Below, piece by piece: positions 62,544 through 64,000 of a DNA stretch of 64,000 bases; position 1 is the first letter of the stretch; every line of letters begins with the position of its first letter. The translations under genes were made by a program, and so were the position numbers. The notes below the pieces were generated by a model. The model was not told the origin of the DNA. It searched no databases and saw only the letters and a list, made by a program, of their open reading frames with translations. Origin of the DNA: JAPOXR01 sp963662395 (GTDB lineage: Bacteria > Pseudomonadota > Alphaproteobacteria > Rhodobacterales > Rhodobacteraceae); the NCBI GenBank assembly GCA_963662395.1, contig OY759511.1, forward strand, positions 868,001 to 932,000, in the 5' to 3' direction.

Positions 62544-63488
62544 CTACCTTTGCCCCTTGAACCATGGGGTGAGGAGTGCCCGCGGATAGTCGGCCCGCCG
62601 TGCAACGATCACCAGGGCGATGATCGACAGGATGAACGGCATCATCAGGAATATCTGGGTGGGAACCAGGGCGCCGGCCTCGGTCTGCAGGCGCACCTGC
62701 AGGGCATCGAACATGCCGAACAGCAGCGCGCCAATGAGCGCCTTCCCCGGTTGCCAGCTTGCGAAGATGACCAGGGCAATGCAGATCCAGCCACGCCCGT
62801 TGACCATGCCGAAGAAGAAGGCATCAAAGGCAGACATGGTGAGGAATGCGCCGCCGAGTGCCATCAGCGAGGATCCTGCGACCACCGCACCCATGCGAAG
62901 GCGGATGACGGAGAGGCCCTGTGCATTCACCGCTTCCGGATTGTCGCCAACCGCCTTGAGTGCAACGCCAAGCGGCGTGCGGTCCATGACCCACCATACG
63001 ACAACCACCATGATCAGCGCCAGCCAGGTGAGCGCGGTCTGCTGAAACAGCACGATTCCGAGAAACGGAAGATCGGACAGGATCGGAATATCGAGAGCCC
63101 GGAACGGCTCGATTCGTGGCGGCGAACTCACTTGGGGCAATGCCGTTCGATAGGCGAAAGAGGCCAGCGAACTGGCAAAGAGCGTAATGCCGAGACCGGA
63201 CACGTGCTGAGAAAGGCCCAGCGGTACGGTCAGCACAGAATGAAGCAGGCCGAACAGTGCGCCGGCAAGCGCGGCGGCGAGGACTCCCACCGGGAGGGGA
63301 GCGCCGAGCCAGACCGTCATCCATCCGGTCATGGCGCCGACCACGAAGATTCCCTCGATTCCGAGATTCAGCACACCGGCGCGCTCGCACAGGAGAGCGC
63401 CGAGAACACCGAAGATGAGCGGGCTGGCGATGCGCAGGCTTGCCGCCCAGAAATTCTCGCTCAGGAAGATCTGGAGGATGTCGATCAT
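62544..63488 (-). CDS. ABC transporter permease, nucleoside (YufQ) type
   Basis: The 314-residue permease starts MIDILQIFLSENFWAASLRI at an ATG at 63488. CERAGVLNLGIEGIFVVGAM is the YufQ-type N-x-G-x-E-G motif and LKAVGDNPEAVNAQGLSVIR the EAA loop. It is a second BMP-type importer, not a copy of the one at 54358 (only the family motifs agree). The start overlaps the stop of the upstream permease (ATGA). The longer in-frame extension lies inside that gene and is rejected. Confidence 0.9.
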   Translation of the reverse strand: MIDILQIFLSENFWAASLRIASPLIFGVLGALLCERAGVLNLGIEGIFVVGAMTGWMTVWLGAPLPVGVLAAALAGALFGLLHSVLTVPLGLSQHVSGLGITLFASSLASFAYRTALPQVSSPPRIEPFRALDIPILSDLPFLGIVLFQQTALTWLALIMVVVVWWVMDRTPLGVALKAVGDNPEAVNAQGLSVIRLRMGAVVAGSSLMALGGAFLTMSAFDAFFFGMVNGRGWICIALVIFASWQPGKALIGALLFGMFDALQVRLQTEAGALVPTQIFLMMPFILSIIALVIVARRADYPRALLTPWFKGQR

Positions 63489-64000
63489 GACGTGCCCGCC
63501 TTGCGCCAGCGAAGCCGGAAGCGGGCGAAGAATCCACCAACCAGCATGCAGATCAGGGACATCGATACGGTGAGATCGGCAAGGAAGCTCGACACCCCCA
63601 TGGCGCGAGACATGGAGTCCGCACCAACGAATACGCTTGCCACGAAGAGGCTGGCCGCAATCACGCCGATCGGCGAGAGGCCGGCCAGCATGGCAACGAC
63701 GATTCCGGCATAGCCAAACCCCGGGGCGAGATCGGATGTCAGGTAGCCCTTCAGCCCCGTCACCTCGGAGACGCCGGCGAGTCCGGCGCAAGCGCCAGAC
63801 GCGATGGCGACGCCAAGAAGTGTCCGGTTGACGCCTATTCCAGCATGCCGGGCGGCGGCGGCATTGTCGCCAACCGCCCGGATCCGGAAGCCCCAGACCG
63901 TGTAGGCAAGGACTGCATGCGCAACGAGTGCTGCAGCGATGGCAATGAGAAACCCGGCATGGAGCCGCATCCGATCGACAAGTGTCGGCAGCGTGGCCGA
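63485..64000 (-). CDS. ABC transporter permease, nucleoside (YufP) type, cut by window edge
   Basis: The C-terminal 171 residues are present. FRIRAVGDNAAAARHAGIGV is the EAA loop; several hydrophobic segments and GFGYAGIVVAMLAGLSPIGV follow, ending RLRWRKAGTS. The frame is open to the window edge (ATLPTLVDRMRLH upstream), so the start lies outside. Partner of the permease at 62544; ATPase and binding protein are expected upstream. Confidence 0.88.
   Translation of the reverse strand, partial: SATLPTLVDRMRLHAGFLIAIAAALVAHAVLAYTVWGFRIRAVGDNAAAARHAGIGVNRTLLGVAIASGACAGLAGVSEVTGLKGYLTSDLAPGFGYAGIVVAMLAGLSPIGVIAASLFVASVFVGADSMSRAMGVSSFLADLTVSMSLICMLVGGFFARFRLRWRKAGTS

Noticed and set aside
1..64000. 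CRISPR arrays
   Set aside because: No regularly spaced short repeats were seen. The only CRISPR-related item is the IscB relic.

Overview
The window looks like a chromosomal segment of a high-GC alphaproteobacterium. The housekeeping blocks priA / fsa-type transaldolase / DUF484 / xerC and nfuA / tsaB are typical of that class, as are the many GTG and TTG starts and the large number of solute transporters. A trimethylamine monooxygenase (tmm) and a dimethylglycine-dehydrogenase-like enzyme suggest an organism living on methylated amines and other small organics, as in marine or host-associated alphaproteobacteria. The species cannot be named from this sequence.

Layout. 1-5.6 kb: start of priA (minus, cut by the window edge), a DMT exporter, then fsa-DUF484-xerC. 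5.6-10.9 kb: a branched-chain-amino-acid-type ABC transporter (livHMGF plus a Tat-exported binding protein), divergent from tmm (11.1-12.4 kb). 12.5-18.5 kb, minus strand: puuD and uraH (urate breakdown), malic enzyme maeB, a PLP threonine/serine dehydratase and a metallophosphoesterase. 19.3-21.8 kb: a two-subunit Na+/solute symporter and a small membrane protein.

21.9-26.9 kb is a decayed accessory region. It holds a broken transposase gene joining a DUF4338 domain to a Tn5/IS4-type catalytic domain, the beginning of a second DUF4338 gene on the other strand, and a broken AbiEii-type nucleotidyltransferase with its broken partner.

26.9-36.8 kb is the most interesting block. A LacI regulator is divergent from a long run of genes: a membrane His-box hydroxylase, a ribose-type ABC importer, a Gfo/Idh/MocA dehydrogenase, a TIM-barrel isomerase, a MocE-like Rieske ferredoxin and a PanB-like protein that has lost the PanB metal-binding residues. 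It reads as an inducible catabolic pathway for a modified sugar or cyclitol, possibly with an oxidative demethylation step. The run is interrupted by a fossil iscB (Cas9-ancestor nuclease) fragment and by a decayed hydroxypyruvate-isomerase-like gene.

37.5-43.7 kb: a glutaryl-CoA dehydrogenase, a second decayed sugar-catabolism cluster on the minus strand, an intact vapBC-type toxin-antitoxin pair, a possible HsdR scrap and another Gfo/Idh/MocA oxidoreductase. 43.8-50.5 kb: the dimethylglycine-dehydrogenase-like enzyme, a GlcD-type FAD oxidoreductase, a universal stress protein, an orphan frameshifted brnA, nfuA and tsaB. 50.7-55.3 kb: a BMP-type (nucleoside-like) ABC transporter, followed by an SDR. 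56.4-60.9 kb, minus strand: an enol-lactonase-like hydrolase, a zinc alcohol dehydrogenase, an enolase-superfamily dehydratase and an MFS transporter, probably one operon. 61-62.2 kb: tRNA-Arg(TCG), a higBA relic and an intact hicAB. The window ends in two permease genes of a second BMP-type transporter.

Broken genes are confined to the accessory stretches, while the core genes are intact, so the frameshifts are more likely real decay than base-calling error.
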